Part shown: positions 21,901-36,361 of the stretch, in pieces
Layout of the letters: the number at the start of each line of letters is the position of its first letter
How positions within the stretch are numbered: position 1 is the stretch's first letter
Assembly (NCBI RefSeq): GCF_018812025.1
Contig: NC_063045.1
Span: forward strand, 54,832,457-54,896,456
From: Megalobrama amblycephala
Lineage: Eukaryota > Chordata > Actinopteri > Cypriniformes > Xenocyprididae
Length of the DNA: 64,000 nucleotides
Reading direction: 5' to 3'
The notes under the pieces: model-generated
The model's database searches: none
What the model was told of the DNA's origin: nothing
The model's input: the letters and a program-made list of their open reading frames with translations, nothing else
Program-made: the position numbers and the translations under genes

Positions 21901-23274
21901 ATAATGAAAAATTGTTTCAACCATGGCAATCAAATAGCTGTGCATTAGAAGCAAACGTGAAAGACGTGACACTGAAACCTTTTGCTTTTCAGTGATGCTA
22001 TATGGCCACACCAATACAGTAGGTGTCAGAATGAAGCCAAAAATGGTGTATTAGCGAGTAAAGCATAAACAAAAAATACCTAGAACACTGTTAAGGCCTG
22101 AGGCCTGTCTCAAAGAGTAGGTTTAAACTGCTACCCGATTAAGGTTGAGTAGAGCTTGCTCAATTGTTTTTTCAGTCTAAAAGTATATCAGCGATAATAT
22201 TGTTGTTCAAATCCATATTAACTAAAGTGGCATAGAAAAAAAGTGACAGGTTTGTTCTGCTCTGATCAAAGTTATGCTGTTTTTCTAAACAATCCATAAT
22301 GAGGTGTATCACTGTTTAAAAACAAATGAAGATCTAATGAAGTCTGCAAATAATGGATAATATATGACCATATATACTTGAACCACTGACTCAAAAATGA
22401 AAATTCAACCATTGCGTTTACTCACCTTGGTGTTTTCTAACACCTTATGACCTTTCTTTTTCAGAACACAAAAGAAGAAATTTGAAAAAAAAAAAAAAAA
22501 AATGCATGTCTCACGCATTTCCATATTATGACAGCAAATGGTGACCACCTTCAAGTATTAAAAAAAGCTGCAATAGTATCATAAAAGTATCCCACTCAAA
22601 ATTCTTCAACTTGCTTCATGGAATAGGCCTCTATTGTGTTTCCGTATTACAGAATTGCTGCTGTGAATTAGCTACTAACTCCCTTTGAAGTGAATGAAAG
22701 CACTTTGATTGTGCCACAGTCACTGACATACAGTCATGTGACGTCATGGCTACTCCAGGTGCATCAGTGGCCACAAACACAATGCCAAGCCAAACCAAAC
22801 ATGGTGTCCCATACTCAGAATTTGTACACACACAGCAGTGAGTATTGAACACACACACCAACACACACACCGCTCCATCCATGGAGCAATAGGTGGTTAG
22901 GTGCCTTGCTCAAGGGCGGAGCCGGGGGTGGCCAGACCCCAACATGGCTCACATTTGCTTGACAAGAATTGTGTTTATTTAAAACCTTCTCTTTTTTTTT
23001 GAGCTGCATCAATCAGTGTAAATACATCTAATGCCACTTTAGATGCAGTTTTTGTGCCACACCTGCAGTGCAAGCATGGATTTTGTTGATACTGATTGGT
23101 AGCAGCTTATGATGTCTTATTATTCTAATTCTAAATATATATATATAGTTTAAAAATTTGACATAAATACGCATACATTTCATTAGGTTAGAAAACCAAA
23201 AATGTATGGGCAACATCACGTTTTGTGAATCTCTGTGTAAATATGTACTATAGTTAGTAAAAAATAATATTCCC
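21901..23274. other. Intergenic with A-run and SINE-like scrap
   Basis: No gene seen. Contains an A-run (22485-22502). A piece at ~22860-22935 on the minus strand reads cttgagcaaggcacctaacc, a phrase common in fish tRNA-derived SINEs. A short TA run is at 23138-23147. Confidence 0.4.
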
Positions 23275-23500
23275 CCGGTTTCACAGACAAGGCTTAAGCC
23301 TAGTCCCAGAATAAAATGTATGTTTGAGCTGTTTTAACTGAAAGCAACATGCATATCTTAAAATATTTCAGTGTCATTGTTTTTTTCAAGATGCACATCA
23401 GAAATGTTTTTTTCTAAGGCATTATAAAAGCTACTTAAATGTCCTAATTGAACTAAGGCCTAATCCTGGTTTAATCTAAGCCCTGTCTGTGAAACCAGGC
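23275..23500. mobile_element. MITE (terminal inverted repeats)
   Basis: Left end CCGGTTTCACAGACAAGGCT and inverse right end CCTGGTTTCACAGACAGGGC form imperfect terminal inverted repeats, extended by the inner GGCTTAAGCCTAGT/GGCTTAGATTAAACC pair. ~226 bp, non-coding. Confidence 0.7.
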
Positions 23501-23895
23501 CATGTTGTTTTCTTAAGAAACAGAACCACTAATCAACCACTTTCTCAATAACAATTATGTATAAATGTGTTGTAGGAACTAAAACAGTCCAGTACTTTAC
23601 AGTCATTTTTATGTTGAAAAAAAAATCAAGATTTCTGTGCCACCCCAGACTGGTTGCTGGACCCTGCTTGGCCACCCCTATGAAAATATCCTGGCTCTGC
23701 CACTGCCTATACAGTACTAGTTAATGGCGATCAGCTGATAATGCTTCAAAACAGAGGCTATGTATATATGTATATTGTAGCATGCATGTATTTACAAAAC
23801 TCATAGGCCCTGTTTACTCCTGGTATTAAGATGTGCTTTCTGATCACAAATGGACAACACTACATACAGATGTAAACAGGGTCTAAAACGTTTTG
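23501..23895. other. Intergenic, nothing recognised
   Basis: AT-rich spacer between two MITEs without coding signal. Confidence 0.4.
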
Positions 23896-23903
23896 ACTCA
23901 GAT

Positions 23904-24094
23904 CAGGGGTAGGCAAGTTCGGGCCTAGAGAGCCGCTGTCCTGCAGAGTTTAGCTCCAACCCTGAAAAAAAACCTTCAGCTGCCTATAGCCTTAGTAATC
24001 CTGAAGAGCTTGATTAGCTTGTTCAGGTCTGAGTAAGGTTGGAGCTAAACTCAGCAGGACAGCGGCTCTCTAGGACCGAACTTGCCTACCCCTG
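23904..24094. mobile_element. hAT-type MITE, perfect 8-bp target duplication
   Basis: 191 bp element with ends CAGGGGTAGGCAAGTTCGG and inverse CAGGGGTAGGCAAGTTCGG (perfect over 19 bp). It is flanked by ACTCAGAT at 23896-23903 and 24095-24102. The 8-bp duplication and CAGGG terminus identify a non-autonomous hAT element. Confidence 0.9.
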
Positions 24095-24429
24095 ACTCAG
24101 ATGGTGATGCCTAATGATGTTATTATTATTTATTCATTTTATTCACTTATTTAGATACATAATAAAGGGTATTTTTGCTTGTTATTGACTTTTACCATTT
24201 CTTTGCACATTGTGTTTTTCTGTCAATAATCAATATTTTACTACTATTTGAGAATAAAAAATAAAAAAAACTTGTCATGTGCTTTAGGACCAAACTTTTT
24301 TCTTTTAATGCTCTAGTTTTCATTTTGGGTAAATTTGAAGTAACTGTCTTTTAAATGTTTTAACCCTCGTGTTATAAGTTATAAGCTATAAGCCTCATCA
24401 TTCAAAAAAAAAAGAAAAAAAAGAAAGTC

Positions 24430-24540
24430 AGTTCTGGGCTAATGGTTAGCGAGTCCTTGCTGGTTCGATTCCAGCAATGGCAGGAAATGACTGAGCTGCC
24501 ATTAAGCAAGGTACCTAACCCCCAATTGCTCCCCAGGCAA
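24430..24540 (+). repeat. tRNA-derived SINE fragment
   Basis: Contains an A-box-like ggctaatggttagcgagtc and a B-box ggttcgattcc at tRNA-like spacing. The SINE body phrase gcaaggtacctaacccccaa follows. No acceptor-stem pairing or discernible anticodon arm, so it is not a tRNA gene. It lies in the 3' flank of the TAAR at 24803. Confidence 0.55.
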
Positions 24541-24802
24541 TTTTACATCTAAACCATGCACTATGGTAATACATCTGACCCTTAAACAGTTCTGTATGAC
24601 TGTCCTCTTTTTGTCATTGTGCTTTTGATTTATGATAACACATGAAAGTGATGAAGAATAAAGTACATAATACTTTATCATTTATTCCAGTAGACTGATG
24701 ATTTGTGACTCTTGCTGAGTATACACAATAAGCCAGCACAAAACAACTGAACATTTTGTCACTTAATTTGACTGTGTATGAAAGGTTTGCCTACCAGTTT
24801 AA
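24541..24802 (-). other. Conserved TAAR 3' flank
   Basis: acatctaaaccatgcactat through tgtcctctttttgtcattgtg and tatcatttattccagtagac, nearly the same as 40031-40245. The MITE site is empty here (agttctgtatgactg). Confidence 0.55.
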
Positions 24803-25807
24803 TTACAATTGATGTTCTGTAAAAATATTGACCAGAGAGGATGCTGGCTGAAACATTTTCAGAGTTAAGATGTGTTTAACGGTCTTTTTAAACCAGGGAT
24901 AAAATAAAGCATAGACCAGAGGATTCAGACCTGAGTTTGTGTACACGACCCATGCCAAAACATTTATGTTTGTGGAAGACGTTACTAATATAGAGCAGAT
25001 ATAGTACGGAATCCAGCACAGCAGATAAACTGTTACAATGATTCCTAATGTCAGAGCAGCTTTGCTCTCAGATTTCCTCCTCACTGAACCTTCCATTACA
25101 CATTTACCACCCTTTAGAGAGTTTATAACTTTCACTTGCTGATGTACAACATGGAAAATCCGCAAATATAAAGTTATGATCAGGATACAAGGAGACAGAA
25201 AGGACAAAATCAGATCAATGACACTCCAGGCAAAACTATTTATAATGGAGCAATCGCCATAACACACATTTGATCTGTGTGTGGTGTTAAAATAGCCGTT
25301 ATTAATTACAAAAGCAGTGATATAACCCGTGGAGCAAATCCAGCAGAGACAAATGCTTACTAAAGTTTTAGTCATTGTTATTTTCTGTGGGTACAGTAAA
25401 GGGTGACACACAGCCACATAACGATCAACAGCAATTAAAACTAAATTACTAAGAGATGTTGAAAGAATCAGATTGACGATCATAGCAAACAACCCACATA
25501 CATTGTTTCCAAAGTACCAACACGTCTCAATCAGCCTAGTGGCATCAATGGGCATCACAATAAGTCCAATAAGCAGGTCAGACACAGCCAGAGAGAGAAT
25601 GATCAGGTTTGTTGGAGTGTGAAGCTTCTTGAAGTGAGAGATGGAGATGATCACCAGCAGGTTCAGAAACACAGTCCATGCTGACAGCAATGAAAAAAAC
25701 ACATACATGATATTGTATTCATGTCTGGAGCGTTTTCCCTTGATGCATGATGAGTTGATGGCAGGAAAGCAGTATTGAGTCTCATGATCCTCTGTCTCAT
25801 AGGCCAT
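24803..25807 (-). CDS. taar: Trace amine-associated receptor (TAAR), intact
   Basis: 334-residue GPCR with the shared N-terminus, DRY (128-130), Trp265 at 6.48 (CWIP) and TM7 fingerprint NSGLNPLVYALFYPWF. Position 3.32 is Val111, 5.42 is Asp198. ECL2 and TM5 (NTT to LSFLSPCIL) are almost identical to the TAAR at 40622, whereas TM3 is distinct (NNVCGLFAMIVNLIL). The first 36 residues match the copy at 20774. This patchwork suggests gene conversion between copies. ECL2 carries an extra possible glycosylation site (NTT, 174-176). A cell-surface odorant amine receptor by family; ligand unknown. Confidence 0.95.
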   Translation of the reverse strand: MAYETEDHETQYCFPAINSSCIKGKRSRHEYNIMYVFFSLLSAWTVFLNLLVIISISHFKKLHTPTNLIILSLAVSDLLIGLIVMPIDATRLIETCWYFGNNVCGLFAMIVNLILSTSLSNLVLIAVDRYVAVCHPLLYPQKITMTKTLVSICLCWICSTGYITAFVINNGYFNTTHRSNVCYGDCSIINSFAWSVIDLILSFLSPCILIITLYLRIFHVVHQQVKVINSLKGGKCVMEGSVRRKSESKAALTLGIIVTVYLLCWIPYYICSILVTSSTNINVLAWVVYTNSGLNPLVYALFYPWFKKTVKHILTLKMFQPASSLVNIFTEHQL

Positions 25808-25920
25808 GAGTGAGTCTCCTCCGAGTTTGTTCTGCTCTCTTTATTGTTTTTTTCATTTATGCAGTGTCTGGATCAGACTGACCAGCCCATCTACCGCCCA
25901 CTCTGATGCTCCTTAATGTT
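25808..25920 (-). promoter_or_regulatory. Conserved TAAR 5' block, variant TATA-like box
   Basis: Minus-strand CATAAAT at 25855-25861, ~50 bp from the ATG. The ctgttagg segment between ATG and box present in other copies is missing. Confidence 0.45.
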
Positions 25921-26690
25921 GTAATTATTTAATCATTGTATGTATTATTATCTTTAGCCACACAATGACAGGGTAAAATGGTGCCAAAGATTTCATTTAA
26001 ATGTATATGTACAGTACATATAATTTACAAGACAAACATCTTTTTACTATTTCTTATGCTGTTGTATACTAATATTCCACAGCACAGTGACTTCTGATCC
26101 AGTATAAAATGTCCCCCCTCATTATCATATTCATTATCTTACTTATCTTCATCTAACATTAAATCAGTTTTAACGGAACATGCATGATAAGTTATTAAAA
26201 GCACAATAAACCGTGCAAGAGAACAGTTTATTATAGTGTCCTTGATATATACTGTATGTTACATGTACATCCTGTAGTAATAACAGTAAATTATGCACAA
26301 TTACATGCAACTAACTCTAAACCAAACCCTATTGCTACATGTTGTTCATTAATGTTACTCAGTACTAAGACTACATAACTGAATTTGGTGCTCACATGTT
26401 GACAGATGGCTTTCTGTGTGCACACACTCAAAGCACGCATATGATGCAACCTTTCATACAGCATGCAATCTTAAAATGAGTTTTGTGGCTTATTGAATGG
26501 TCAAATACACACTTGTGTGTTTTAATGATGACTTTTAAAATGACTTTATGGCTTGTTAAAGAAATGTTTACCAGAGGAGCTATTAACACCTGTGCTACAT
26601 GCAGAGATGATCCTCATGAGGGCAATTTTACTACCATGTTGGCTTCTGGATTGCCCTGAAAATATTTGAACTGTATTGGTGATTTATTAG
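25921..26690. repeat. TAAR distal 5' flank block, copy A
   Basis: Homologous to 41740-42060 plus 42906-43024 (copy B), 47525-48293 (copy C) and 62434-62995 (copy D). Shared phrases include ttccacagcacagtgacttc, catgcatgataagttattaa, cctgtagtaataacagtaaa and cacatgttgacagatggctt. In this copy the CCTGT site at ~26268 and the site corresponding to 42060 are both empty of insertions. Unknown function; it may hold distal regulatory sequence. Confidence 0.7.
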
Positions 26691-27082
26691 TGAGACTACA
26701 AAGCTCTAAGGGTTAAATTATTTTAAAATTAAATAATTCTCCATGTCTGTTTACTGCAGCTGTGCATTATCATGCTCTATGTAAAACAGGGCTATTCGTG
26801 ATGTTCTGGGGAAATCATAGGTTGGCAGCTCCCTTCTCACACAGACCTGATCCACTGATTCATAATGAGAAGACGGACAGCTCGCACCCTGGACTCCTAT
26901 ATGTTTCTGGAAACATCTACCATAAATAGCAACACTTTTGTCATCTCTCAATGTTATTTGAGAGATGACGAAAGTGTTGCTATTGTTGCTATGACATATG
27001 CTCCTGTAATCATCATCATAAAATATGTAAATGTAAATGCACAGTATTAACAAACCCAATAGTAGGCCTAGAAGTAGCCCAT
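26691..27082. other. Spacer containing a near-perfect hairpin
   Basis: Apart from the hairpin annotated separately, no feature is recognised. Short open frames on both strands run through the hairpin and simply mirror each other. Confidence 0.4.
26925..26984. other. 26-bp stem, 8-nt loop hairpin
   Basis: Arms 26925-26950 and 26959-26984 are inverse complements with a single T/G mismatch (a wobble in RNA). The loop is atgttatt. Size and near-perfect pairing are compatible with a small fold-back element or a miRNA-like precursor; there is no evidence of expression here. Confidence 0.8.
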
Positions 27083-27240
27083 TGGGTTACACTTTATTTC
27101 TATAGTCCACTTCAGTCATTCTACTAACTATAAGTAACTATGCAACTACATGTAAACTAACTCTCATTAGAGTATTATTAGACAGTAGTAGATTGTTAGT
27201 GGACTGTATAAGTTAGGGTTAGATGTTAGGATTTGATTTA
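27083..27240. mobile_element. Half of a fold-back MITE
   Basis: Begins gggttacactttatttctat and matches the left half of the complete element at 38354-38674, including tctcattagagtattattag. The right inverted half is absent. The flanking aacaaacccaatagtaggcctagaagtagccc is also shared with 38322-38353. Confidence 0.65.
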
Positions 27241-27671
27241 ACACACATCAGATTTTCTCCCAGCTGTTCATGAACACTTACGATATAAACTGCGTTTAAG
27301 TAGCTAAACACGCTCCAATCTGGTCATTTTAACATATTTTTGTGTGTATTTGATCGTTTGGACGTGCACCTGAAGCCCACCGTATAATTTGTTTGTCTAT
27401 TTGCGATCCGTTGTGGACCTCGCGCACACAATTCAGCCTGAGGAACAGCGTCTCTTGCGTAGATTATTGTGCTTTCAACGTTTTAAACCGTTGACATTTA
27501 CTGCAATTTAGCAACAGTAAAGACTGTATTTTACAACAATCACCGATTGTGCTGATTCTGAGGTTAAGTTTGGGTTTAGGGAGGAAGTACTAGTTTTTAA
27601 TAGTTTTACCTCAGATATCTTCTTTCTGATCCTTGGAAGCCAACATCGAAATCAAAAATAAAATTAGCTTA
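27241..27671. other. Intergenic, nothing recognised
   Basis: Non-coding, moderately GC-rich in the middle (27350-27450); no similarity found in the window. Confidence 0.4.
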
Positions 27672-27862
27672 ATACAGTGCCCTCCACAATTATTGGCACC
27701 CTTAGTAATTATGAGCAACAGCAGCTGTGAAAATAAATCTGCATTGTTTATCCTTTTGATCTTTCATTCAAAAAATTCACAAAATTATAACCTTTCATTT
27801 AAGGAAAATAATTGAAAGTGGGGGGAAACTTACATTATGAAATAAATGTTTTTCTCCAAAAC
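27672..27862. mobile_element. Tc1/mariner-like remnant
   Basis: Starts with TA then CAGTGCCCTCCACAATTATT, the typical terminus of fish Tc1-like elements. It ends near gaaataaatgtttttctccaaaac, another common Tc1 segment. About 190 bp, internally deleted, no transposase. Confidence 0.6.
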
Positions 27863-28614
27863 TGCTCTCTGCTCTCCTTTAAATGTATACAGTGTCTGGG
27901 TCAGACGGACCAACCCATCTACCGCCCACTCTGATGTAACCTACAAATAAAAATGTCTTTTTTAAAATGTATTTATATTTATCTTATTTCTTTTCTTGTA
28001 AACATAAACACTAAAAAACTCTGCGCTATAGTTCAAGTCTTCTAAAGCACTATAACAGTTTTGCATGATATGTCCAGATCAGACCAATTTGCAAACAAAT
28101 CATTCAGATCATTTCAATGAAAACCCCTGACTTAAAACAATGATTAATCATGAATGGAACATCTGTACTGCTCTCATGAAATTCACATAAAGCCATCATA
28201 TAGCACAAAGTAGACCACTTTCATGATACTGTTATGGTGCTTTATTCTGCTTTTTTCTTTTAGTCTTTTTTTTTCGTGATTGCATGGAAAACACTCTCCT
28301 ACTTCTACTTTGGAAGAATATGAGGGTGAAAAAATAAATATAGAACTTTTATTTTATTCTATTTTATTTTGAGAAATATTCCTTTAATTGCACAACAGTA
28401 ATCAAGTCAGATTATGACCTGGGTGTCTTTTTTTCTGGTAAAAACATCATAAGATTTAACAGATCCGAACAAACACATTCCTGAATTAGAGATAATTTTG
28501 GTCACTGTCACATGTCTGACTATGGATATGTTGTCAGTTAAAAACTTATTAGAGCCTGGTCAGTTTTTTTTCTTTCAGTATATTTATATTAAATTATGTT
28601 TTATTAACGTAGTT

Positions 28615-28935
28615 CAGGAGGAACAAGTCAAATAAGCTACCCAATCATTACGTCATCTTAATGATTACGTCATCTCAACCAGCTGTCAACAATCTGTAAT
28701 CAACATATCTACCCAATCGGCATGAGTTCAGGCCTGTATATAATCACAGTCAAAACTCACCCAAGGATTCTCGACAGTTTCCAGAATCCCTCCACCACCC
28801 CATCTCCTCACACTCTCTGGGTTACTTCATATAATCTAAAAAGGGGGCTTAGGAGCCCTCTCCCCGGACAGCACGCCAAATACGTTTACCAATTTATTTA
28901 CCTGACTTATTTGTAAGTGTGAACTCGTGAAACAG
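28615..28935. repeat. Dispersed repeat shared with 38.74-38.99 kb
   Basis: Inserted in duplicon copy 2 relative to copy 1 (15.65 kb), between ataattcatta-like flanks. Shared core phrases with 38.74-38.99 kb: ccctccaccaccccatc, ggagccctc and cacgccaaatacg. Possibly a SINE or solo LTR; terminal structure not resolved. Confidence 0.5.
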
Positions 28936-29624
28936 GAAAATAATTCTCAACTCTCATAATGGACTTTGCAAATGACACTGTGGGTGGGCCTTTCTCAAGG
29001 TAGTCACATGGTTTGATCTGTCATATACAGTGACATGTCTTTGTTCAGTTTGTTTACTCTTACTGATGAAATAAATGATGTGAAAACTCAGAAGCCCAAT
29101 TATAATTGTTGTGATTTATTTTCTGCAATGTATTATTGCTTTGGAGATTCATTCATTCATTCATTAAGTGTGTGAAATGCTGTAAACACACACACAGTAA
29201 AGAATCATCATTCAGGCTGGGATCCATTTGCATGCTTTATTAAACAAGATCGTAGTCGTACAGGCAGAGTAGATCAGGGGCAGGCAGAATCATAAACAGA
29301 GGACAGGCAATGGTCAGGGCTGGCAGATAACACTCACAGGTCAGGGATAGGCAGCAGAGGTTCGTAAACGATAAGCAACAGGTTCAGCAACAGGTGATCA
29401 GTCAGACAGAAGAATAACGCTCAGAATTGTACACCACGGCAATACAAGACTTCGTGTCTGAGTGTAGGGTATGTGAGTCCTTTATAGTCCGGTTAACGAG
29501 GTACAGCTGGTGAGTAATTAGTCCAAGGCAGGGGATGATGGGAAGTGTAGTGTGTGAATGTTAGTACTCGGGTGAGGGCTCCCTCCGATGGCCAGAGGAG
29601 GGAATCACGGAGTTTGTCTCTGTG

Positions 29625-29658
<34 letters not shown>

Positions 29659-30349
29659 ACACTGTAGTGACACAATAGCTCCTCAGTTGATCAAAATAAA
29701 TGCTGACATATTCAGATGGTCGTTATAAACAGGCCACAGACAGTGTTGTCAAACTACAAACATTTCAACAAGTTTTCCAGCCCTCCATGAGCATTACAGG
29801 CCTGTCAGGATTCATGTGCATTGAAGGTCAAACCACCACTAAAAGATGACAGTTTATACTCATGTATACTGAATGTACATTAGTTTGTACTTTATGAAAA
29901 AATACATCTAAAATAAATCCACCCAGCCCACCCCCTACAAAAGTCATGAATAATCTGAGTGTGCTACTTGGGGTTTAAGAATATTGCTTCATTAAAAAAT
30001 AACGTTCATCAAAATTGGAATCAATTAAAATTGAGAAATTGATATTTTTAGTCTTACCTTATTTCAAGGTTCATAAAAATTATTAGTACAGTAAAAACAG
30101 TACAGTTTCACCTTTGGATTTTTATTAGGGCCATATGTATCTCCATTTAAATATCAGACTTTTGTGAAAATAATTTTTGCAGACCAGTCAAACTCAGCAT
30201 GCACTATAGGGAATCTGTGTCACAGGTGCAGTTTTGCTTGGTTCATTATAAAAATTTATATCAGGATTTTAACCCAGCCCCCATGCATACTTAAAAAATT
30301 ACACCACTAGACTTAGAAAGAAGTGATAGAACTTCTAAGAATAAATAAA
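28936..30349. other. Duplicon intergenic sequence
   Basis: Matches 15.66-16.63 kb. Contains a CA run (29626-29662) and a ~230 bp stretch (29410-29625) that copy 1 lacks. No gene. Confidence 0.5.
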
Positions 30350-32410
<2,061 letters not shown>

Positions 32411-32632
32411 TATTGTCTCTTTTTGGATAAGAGAACTGCTGCAACATCAACACACAACACATATAACATACAATATTAACAACCAACATAATCCTATAAT
32501 CCAGCATAATAAAACTGTGATGTTATGCCCGATAACAACTTTGGTTCCGGTACTGGAAAGTGACATTAACAACATGTGCCCAAGACGTAACCGCTTTTAT
32601 TACACCATCAGGGTTCTAATTTAGAGTGGTTC

Positions 32633-32672
<40 letters not shown>

Positions 32673-32815
32673 TTCTGTGTGTGTTATGATTTTGGATTTT
32701 TTTCAAAGAAGGGATGTGATGTCCCAGCCTAGGCTTTGTGTGTGCTTGAGGCTTATGGTGTATTATAATTGTTGCATCTGGTCTTCCATTTTGTTGCAGT
32801 TATATTATTATTAGG

Positions 32816-34964
32816 GGCCAAGCACCGAAGGTGCGGAGGCACCTATTGTTATTGTTGGCGTTCTTTTTTTTTTATTTTTTTTTTATTATTCTTCTTCTTC
32901 TTCTTCTTCTTCCGCTCTTGAAGTCTATGGCAGACCATAGAACCGTTTGCGGGAAAGTTATGAAATTTGGCACACAGTTAGAGGACAGTCTGATCTATGT
33001 CCATAGCCAATTTGGAGTCTCTAACTCAATCCCTCTAGCGCCACCAGCTGTCCAAAGTTGCACTTATGTTTATGTTAATAACTTTTGAACCGTAAGGGCT
33101 AGAAACTTCTTTTTTCCTCTGATTCCTTGGGTCAAGACGAATCGATCGCACCCTATGACGTCATTTTCCGTCATGAAAATTTTTCCGCCATTTTGAATTT
33201 TCTGAAAAACTTACTTTTTCGAACTCCTCCTAGGCCGTTACTCCGATTTTCATGAAAATTGAATCAGATCATCTTCAGACCATGCTGACAAAAAGTTATG
33301 GAATTCAAGTTGATTCCTCAAACCGTTTTCGAAAAACTCACGAACGAATTGTACGTAGTGCTTGCGAAAACAGAAGTAAGGCTGTATCTCCGCAACGCTT
33401 TATCGTATTCAGACCAAACTTGGTACATGTCATCACAAGCATGACCTGAGGTACCATGCAGTGTTTCGGCGCAGCGCCACCTACTGGTGCGGAGATATGA
33501 AAAATGGGTATTTTTGCTTATAACTTCTGATGGGTTTGTCCAAAAATCATAAATTTGGTCTCGTTGGATTCGGGGAATCATGCCGAGTCGAATGATATCC
33601 AATTTTCCCAATTCGGCCATTTTGGCCGTCGGCCATTTTGAATTTTGTGCTAAAATGCTGTATTTTACGAACGCATTAACGTATCTTTACAAAACTTGGT
33701 ATGGGTCATCAGCACAATGCCCTGAAGGAGCCTGAGAAGTTTCGGCACAGCGCCACCTTGTGGTCAAAAGTTATAATAAAATTTACAAAAATGCTAATAA
33801 CTTTTGACTGTATTCACCAATTGTAATGAAACTGGTCTCAGTAGATTCCTTGGGTCATGCTGAGAACATAGATATCACATTTGCTATAGTCAGCTAAACT
33901 TCCTGTCCGCCATATTGTTTTTCTTCAAAAACCTACTTTTTCGAACTCCTCCTAGACCGTTGCTCCAATTTTCACCAAAATTGAACCGTGTCATCTTCAG
34001 ACCATGCCGACAAAAAGTTATGGATTTCAAGTCGATAAGTCAAACCGTTTTCGTATACCGGAGCAAAGAATTTGAGATGTGATGCAAAAATTACCCTTGA
34101 AGCTGTATCTCTACAATGCTTTGACATATTTAGACCAAACTTGGTACATGTCATCACAAGCATGACCTGAGGCATTATACAGTGTTTCGGTGCAGCGCCA
34201 CCTACTGGAGTGGAGATATGAAAAATTGTTATTTTGCTCATAACTTCTGATGAGTTTGACCAAAATTCATAAATTTGGTATGGGTCATCAGGACAATGCC
34301 CTGAAGGAGCCTGAGAAGTTTCGGACCAGCGCCACCTCGTGGTCAAAAGTTATAACAAAATTTACAAAAATGCTAATAACTTTTGTCTATATTAACCAAT
34401 TGTAATGAAACTGGTCTCTGTAGATTCCTTGGGTTATGCTGAGAACATAGATATCAAATTTGCCATAGTCAGCTAAACGTCCTGTCCGCCATATTGTTTT
34501 TCTTTAAAAACCTACTTTTTCGAACTCCTCCTAGACCGTTGCTCCGATTTTCACCAAAATTGAACCGTGTCATCTTCAGACCATGCCGACAAAAAGTTAT
34601 GGATTTCAAGTCCATATGTCAAACCGTTTTTGTATACCAGAGCAAAGAATTTGAGGCATGATTCAAAAATGACTCTTGAAGCTGTATCTCTTCAGTGCTT
34701 TGACATATTGACACCAAACTTTGGAAGTGTCATTGTCACCTCACTCTGACCATACCACAACAATTTGGACACAGCGCCACCTATTGGTCGAAAGTTATGA
34801 ACCAGTAAATCCTCATTTTTGATAATTTTTCAGCTCTTATGCCTAAAATGATCTTAATACGTCTTTAATTGTTCACTGTTGCAGTTGGTCTGATGCTCCC
34901 AGCCGTGTTGGCTGGTTTCTTGTGCCGTTTTTGTGCTTGGCCCCATAATTGCTGCTTGCAGCTA
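32816..34964. mobile_element. 2.15 kb unclassified repeat with threefold internal repetition
   Basis: Starts ggggccaagcaccgaaggtg and ends with the inverse phrase gtgcttggcccc plus gctgcttgcagctatattta, inside a TTA microsatellite. Internally a ~600-700 bp unit occurs three times in diverged form, each with ttcgaactcctcctag then the phrase catcttcagaccatg (33215, 33935, 34515) and a gcgccacct-containing segment. It is missing at the paralogous position 19380. Transposon class not determined; no coding potential. Confidence 0.7.
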
Positions 34965-35470
34965 TATTTATTATTATTATTATTATTTTCTGCTGATGCC
35001 CTCAAAGGCACATAGTGTCAAGTTTGACCACTGGGTGGCGCATATCCCTTTTTGTTGTTACACAGCAGAAAAAGGAAGGAAACAGTAGGAAACAGTGCTG
35101 GTAGAATGCGTGTAGTGAAGTTGCCACTCAGGATTGGTCACTTTTTCTTTGAAGCTTTTGATTTGTCAAACAAGCCATGACAAGTGTCTCTTTTTCTCCT
35201 GATAACAGACAGAAATAAATCATCTGAGAAATCAGTTACATTAAACTCTGAAGACCAATTATAGTCATTATAGTTTGCTGTTGAGTAAATGTGCACCTGA
35301 GGGTGCTGTTAACACCTGTGCTGAATGCACAAACGATCTATTCATTAGAGGTGTGAAATGCACTGATGCAATAGCTGCTGCTCATTATTCAGGGGTCGGT
35401 TACGTAATATTTTGTTTTGATGTTTTTTAGAAGTAAAAGAAGTAGAACTTTTATTCAAGAAGTATTATAC

Positions 35471-35503
<33 letters not shown>

Positions 35504-36030
35504 TGGTGCAGGTGTCAACAGTACAGAGAAACACAAAGCCTTCATATATACACAATGGACCACTTTTGCTATGGTGCTTCATTCTGCATTTATAGTGACT
35601 GCATGGAAAACAGTCTTCAGGATTTGTCCTTTTGAGTTCTACTTTGGAAGAATATGAGGGTGAAATAATAATGACAGAAATTTTATTTTTGGGAGAGATA
35701 TTCCTTTAATTGCACAACAGTAATCATGCCAGATTATGACCTGAGTGACTCTTCCCCCCATTTGATGTAAATACAATGGGCTTTGCAATTGACACTGTGT
35801 GTGGGCCTTTCTCTCTGTGGTCACATGGGTTGATCTGTCATATACAGTGACTTGTCTTTGTTCAGTTTGTTTACTCTTACTGATGTCAGAAAATATCAAT
35901 GATGTGAAAACTCAGAGGACCAATTACAATTGTTATGATTTATTTTCTGCATGTATTATTGCTTTGGAGATTATCCTCCACTGAACCGTTCATTAAAGGT
36001 GTGAAATACTATAAACACACACACGCACGT

Positions 36031-36078
<48 letters not shown>

Positions 36079-36361
36079 ATGATGCAAGAACTCAGATGAT
36101 CAAAATAAATGCTGATATATTCAGATGGTCATTATAAACAGGCCACAGACAGTGTTGTCAAACTACAAAAATTTCAATCAGTTTTTTGGCCCTCCATGGG
36201 CATTACAGGCCTGTCAGGATTCATGTGTAGTGAATCTCAAACCACCACTAAAAGATGAGTTTATTAAGAGTCACTATTTTCTTCAGGATTATTATGGGAT
36301 CAGAAAAGAAAAGTCAAATTATGTCATTTTGTTTATTCAAAGAAAAATTAAGTATATTATT
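34965..36361. other. Duplicon copy 2, distal part
   Basis: Matches 19390-20352 except for an added ~370 bp at ~35.40-35.77 kb with an A-run at 35471-35498. CA run at 36017-36074. No gene. Confidence 0.55.

Noticed and set aside
24430..24540. tRNA gene
   Set aside because: A and B boxes are present but there is no acceptor stem or anticodon loop; a SINE body follows.
33215..34600. Tandem repeats as a CRISPR-like or satellite array
   Set aside because: Units are long, diverged and only three; they belong to one inserted element with defined ends in a vertebrate genome.
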